Positions 61,301 to 64,000 of a DNA stretch of 64,000 nt are shown here, piece by piece (the first letter of the stretch is position 1; each line of letters starts with the position of its first letter). Made by a program: the position numbers and the translations under genes. Origin of the DNA: Asterias amurensis (lineage: Eukaryota; Echinodermata; Asteroidea; Forcipulatida; Asteriidae). The stretch covers positions 2,728,001 to 2,792,000 of the forward strand of contig NC_092663.1 in assembly GCF_032118995.1 (NCBI RefSeq), in the 5' to 3' direction. The notes beneath the pieces are model-generated. The model was not told the origin of the DNA. It made no database searches and was given only the letters and a program-made list of their open reading frames with translations.

Positions 61301-63646
61301 ACTTCGTGTGACAAGGGTGTTTTTTCTTTGATTGTTATCTCGCAAGTTTGATGACTGATTGAGCTCAAATTTTCACAGGTTTGTTATTTTATGCATATGA
61401 TGAGATACACCAACTGTGAAGGCTAGTCTTTGACAATTACCAATAGTGTCCACTGTCTTTAAATTAAAAAAAAACACTAGATTCTTAAGATGAATTGTTT
61501 ATATCACCATTGTCAGGGCTGAAGTGATAAAACCACTTGACTAAAACCGTGGTGTTTCTGATCAACCAAGTGTGGGTTCAAGGCCTTGTCGCAACACTTA
61601 CATGTAAGCAAGACACTTAATTACTGTTATTAAGTACTTCAGACAAGCTTTTAAGTTTTAGATTTCATGTGTTGTGTAATGCGCAAAAAAATAACCCAGT
61701 GCACTTACCGAAAAGACGAGTTCACCATGGTGTTGCTGGTTTGATTGGCTTTATATTGCGCCACAGCACCTTGTAAACCATTACATGATGCTAGATCTTT
61801 CCGATCAATCTTAGCTCAGTGGGAATTCAAACACATGTATTTTAAATATTATTTCCTGACCTAGAATTTAATATTTGGGAGGGCGGGTCATTTTCTTTTT
61901 GCAAAGTGCACTTTTCATAGGTGGCATGGTTGGCTTGTGCGTAAAGCACTAGCCTCTCACCAAGGTGATCCGGTTTGATTCCTGGCCGGGGCCATATGTC
62001 AGTTGAGTTGTGCGTTTGTTCTCTGCTGTGCCACGAGGGTTTTCCAGACCATCCAGTTTTCCTCCCTCGGGAAAAATCAAACACTTTTGATCTTGGCTGT
62101 GCTCCTTGGTCATAATGGGTTGATGCGGCTGGCAGCCAAAGGTGCCCTTGCATGCCTGCTTCTCGAACACGTTGTAGCCGCGTCCTTCGCAATTCAGCTC
62201 TTAGCTGCGAGTAAGGATGAGTAGCCCCCAAATTATTTACGAGAAAATCTTAAAATAAAACTTGGTGGACTTGTTTGATTTTGTGTTCTTATATTGATTC
62301 AGGGTTTTGTTTGTTATTAAAACAGATCAAGAAATGGCGGACTGTGTCTCCGATGCACACAGCGCGGTCTATGGTCAGCGCAACATCATTCAAAGAGAAG
62401 ATTTATGTGGTCGGAGGATGTAACTGCAGTGTTAGGTACGGTATCATATTTGATTCAGCACAATATTTAGTTGCATACTACACAATATACATAGGGTCAT
62501 GGCCGAGTGGTTATGAACATCAAATTCAAGTTCTGGTGGTTAGGTCATTATAGTGTGGGTTCGAATCCCGGTCGTGACACTTGTGTCCTTAAAGGGTGTA
62601 TGTACTTTTTGTAGGACAAAAAACACAATGTCCACAGATTTACACTAAACTTACACAGTTTAAAGATAATGATAGTAGAAAGCTTCCCTGAAAATTTACG
62701 TGCTGAGGTGCTGTAGTTTTTTGGAAATGTGCAAAACAATGTCATGAAAATAATTTTATTTTAAGCATTTACAAACGTATTTTCATGACATTGTTTTACT
62801 CATTTCTCAAAAACTACAGCACCTCAGTAAGTAATATTTGAAGGGAAGCTTTCCACTATCGTTATCTTCAAACCCTGTAAGATTAATGTAAATCTATGGA
62901 CATTTTGAAAAAGTAACCAAATCCTTTAAGCAAGATGCTTTACTATAATTGCTTCTCTTCACCCAGGGTGAAATGGGTACCTGTGATAGATGGTATAAAT
63001 GGGTACCAGCGATAGTAGAGGTTGATATCGTGTATGAAATCACATTTGGAACAACACGACAGTCTGATGTTTACTCCCCAAGGAGCAGAGAAAGATTACA
63101 TGAATGTTATTGACCCAGTGACTAGGGCATTAATGTAATTTTCATTGATTCTAAAATGCACTAAGAATAGTTCTGATTAAACAGACAAGTGATTAAAAAG
63201 AAAGTCTACGAAACAAGACGTATCAAGAACTTCTAGGAGAAAATTTATAATGTTTTAAATGTTTGATGAGAATATGTGCACAACATAATATTACAAGGAC
63301 TCTGAATTTTTAAAGCTTTACATGTATTTCCTAGATGTGGTGTGATGTCTTCGTTGATTGTCGATTAGTTTGTTGATTGTTTACATTTAATCTTGTTATG
63401 ACCAACAGTCTAGCGAGTGTAGAGGTTTACAACACAGCCACCGATGTCTGGGTCCACGTTCAGATGATGAACCACCCACGAAGCGGTGTGGGGCTCGCCG
63501 CCGTCAACCAGCGTCTCTACGCCCTCGGTGGCTACGACGGTAACGACTACCTCCGCTCCGTCGAGATGTACGAGAAAGAGAAGGACGACTGGACGGTCGT
63601 GAGCAATATGGAGGCGCCGAGAAGACGGTTTGGATGTTGTTCGTGA
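55368..63646 (+). CDS. BTB-BACK-Kelch protein, KLHL8-like, complete
   Basis: Proteins of this class are usually substrate adaptors of CUL3 ubiquitin ligases: BTB binds CUL3 and the kelch propeller binds the substrate. Coding exons are 55368-56334, 58397-58759, 60932-61047, 62326-62435 and 63409-63646, with matching phases; 1,794 nt, 597 aa. The BTB domain spans about residues 50-160 (ELCDVTLIVQG, FQAHRLVLAACSPYFNAMF), and BACK about 165-265 (HPSNCLGIRAFAESHGC). From about residue 315 there are six kelch repeats with paired glycines (YAVGG, YAFGGYDG, FVIGGYDG, YVVGG, YALGGYDG). HPSNCL-RAFAESH and EVSIRT-PR most resemble KLHL8, but orthology is uncertain. The start is the first ATG after an in-frame stop; an acceptor at about 55318 suggests an upstream UTR exon. 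Confidence 0.92.
56413..56788. repeat. Family C palindromic element
   Basis: It has both arms and the central ATTTATGGGAGTAAAAAATT palindrome. It lies in intron 1 of the kelch gene and abuts a family D element. Confidence 0.85.
56789..57080 (+). repeat. Family D element, right end lost
   Basis: GGGTCTGGGTACTTTTTGTAG opens it. The centre has CCAGTTATGGTATTTATACC with its mirrored complement. Confidence 0.75.
57938..58298. mobile_element. hAT-type MITE with 8-bp target duplication
   Basis: TAAGCTGTGGCGATATCG and the complement of CGTGATATCGTCCAAGCTTA are imperfect terminal inverted repeats. GTAAGCAC is present on both sides (57930-57937 and 58299-58306), an exact 8-bp duplication as hAT transposases make. 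The 361-bp interior is rich in CGATAT and has no coding capacity. It lies in intron 1 of the kelch gene, about 90 bases before exon 2. Confidence 0.85.
58812..59190 (+). repeat. Family A palindromic element, complete, TTAA-flanked
   Basis: AAGGCAGTGGACACTATTGG and CCAATTGTGTCCATTGTC form the ends beside TTAA. It lies in intron 2 of the kelch gene. Confidence 0.88.
59542..59741 (+). repeat. Family A element, left half
   Basis: TTAA and AAGGCAGTGGACACTATTGG open it, and it ends in the palindromic core (GACCTCAAG/CTTGAGGTC). A family J fragment follows at 59750-59848. Confidence 0.8.
59750..59848. repeat. Family J fragment
   Basis: It has TTTCTGCTAAGCAGAAAA, itself a palindrome, and AAGCAGCTCTATGAAATT, both shared with the J copy at 20301-20590. 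Confidence 0.55.
60071..60446 (+). repeat. Family A palindromic element, TTAA-flanked
   Basis: AAGGCAGTGGACACTATTGG and CCAAAGGTTTCCAGTGCC form the ends. The interior is more diverged than in neighbouring copies. Confidence 0.85.
61077..61462 (+). repeat. Family A palindromic element, complete, TTAA-flanked
   Basis: AAGGCAGTGGACACTATTGG and CCAATAGTGTCCACTGTC form the ends beside TTAA. It begins only 30 bases after the exon 3 donor of the kelch gene. Confidence 0.9.
61515..61775 (+). mobile_element. tRNA-derived SINE, diverged
   Basis: GGTGTTTCTGATCA, AAGTGTGGGTTCAAGG and GTAAGCAAGACACTTAA align with the SINE at 25060, and CCCAGTGCACTTACCGAAAAG is shared in the body. It lies in intron 3 of the kelch gene. 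Confidence 0.7.
62491..63160 (+). mobile_element. tRNA-derived SINE split by a family D element
   Basis: The head (TCATGGCCGAGTGGTTATG, GTGGGTTCGAATCCCGG) runs to GTGTCC, is interrupted at 62589-62929, and resumes with GCAAGATGCTTTACTATAATT as in the uninterrupted SINE at 28242. It lies in intron 4 of the kelch gene. Confidence 0.85.
62589..62929 (+). repeat. Family D palindromic element, complete, TTAA duplication shown
   Basis: TTAA precedes AAGGGTGTATGTACTTTTTG and follows AAGTAACCAAATCC. The host SINE has a single copy of the equivalent site in uninterrupted relatives, so TTAA is the target duplication. It is about 341 bp. Confidence 0.9.
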
Positions 63647-63862
63647 GAGACCATTGATAAGATGATTCAAAAGCGTTGCTGCCGGGTAAAAATTAAGGTA
63701 CTTTTTTTTTCAAGAAGCTGAAGAATTGTCTCAGGGTATCATCTGGTGCAATTAATGATAGAGGTCAAATTCGCTCAAGGACTAGCGTTGACTATAGTTT
63801 GACTAGCAATGCATGACCTCTGTCTAGTCGATGTCGACGATAGTTAGACTCTAGTCAACTAT

Positions 63863-63868
63863 AATAAA
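63863..63868 (+). promoter_or_regulatory. Candidate polyadenylation signal of the kelch gene
   Basis: AATAAA lies about 217 bases after the stop codon and just before a reverse SINE. It is the first clear hexamer after the stop; use is not shown. Confidence 0.35.
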
Positions 63869-63876
63869 AATATCAA

Positions 63877-64000
63877 TAATAACTAATTCTTATTGAGCGC
63901 ATTTCACAATAAACTCTATCGATGTGCTTTACGTTAGTGCCCTGTTCATTGAGCCATCAACATTCCTTTAATCTTTCTCAGCTCCCAAGGGAGTATACAG
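63877..64000 (-). mobile_element. tRNA-derived SINE, reverse, cut by the window end
   Basis: TTGAGCGCATTTCACAATAAAC, GTGCTTTACGTTAGTGCCC and CTCAGCTCCCAAGGGAGTATAC match the 3' part of the SINE at 28242-28779 in the same orientation. Confidence 0.75.

Noticed and set aside
1-64000. LTR retroelements, retroviral or Polinton-like remains
   Set aside because: No long terminal repeats, capsid-like or integrase-like reading was recognised. This is a reading by eye, not a profile search.

Overview
The window is nuclear DNA of a multicellular animal, read from genes broken by many GT-AG introns, animal-only gene families, long AT-rich intergenic stretches and a dense load of short palindromic and tRNA-derived repeats. 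The gene set and repeat style fit a marine deuterostome invertebrate, most likely an echinoderm such as a sea star. That placement is recollection plus inference; no search was run.

Five protein genes could be assembled exon by exon, with phases that agree at every junction. From left to right: (1) the 5' two thirds of a sacsin-like gene on the minus strand (exon 1 at 10704, running off the window at base 1), with three sacsin repeat regions and one giant exon of at least 8.4 kb; (2) a complete CCDC148 gene on the plus strand (24943-34650, 10 coding exons, 622 aa); (3) a complete minus-strand gene (42628-37117, 9 exons, 431 aa) for a membrane-anchored protein that resembles the N-terminal region of animal putative phosphoenolpyruvate synthase proteins; (4) a complete INPP1 gene, inositol polyphosphate 1-phosphatase, on the minus strand (52283-48774, 4 coding exons, 397 aa, metal-site motifs intact); (5) a complete BTB-BACK-Kelch gene on the plus strand (55368-63646, 5 coding exons, 597 aa), closest by eye to KLHL8. 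The genes have unrelated roles: a proteostasis co-chaperone, a coiled-coil protein, an uncharacterised membrane protein, inositol phosphate turnover and a probable CUL3 substrate adaptor. There is no sign that they form a functional cluster.

Almost everything else is repeats. Several families of about 170-400 bp palindromic elements (called A to L here) fill the introns and intergenic DNA. Families A to F are flanked by TTAA, and one insertion into a SINE shows the TTAA duplication directly. A separate MITE carries an exact 8-bp duplication of the hAT type. There are also several tRNA-derived SINE families, a LINE 3' end whose tail is shared with a tRNA-Lys SINE, two copies of a repeat with a hammerhead-ribozyme-like core, a 16-bp minisatellite followed by an inverted block of the same unit, and a roughly 2.8-kb element of unclear class with fragments of a SAM-domain protein, lying 67 bp upstream of the sacsin start codon.

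The most interesting signals are structural: inverted arms of one repeat family bracketing a single sacsin exon, local duplications of splice sites or exon ends in two genes, B/A hybrid elements, and the foldback minisatellite.
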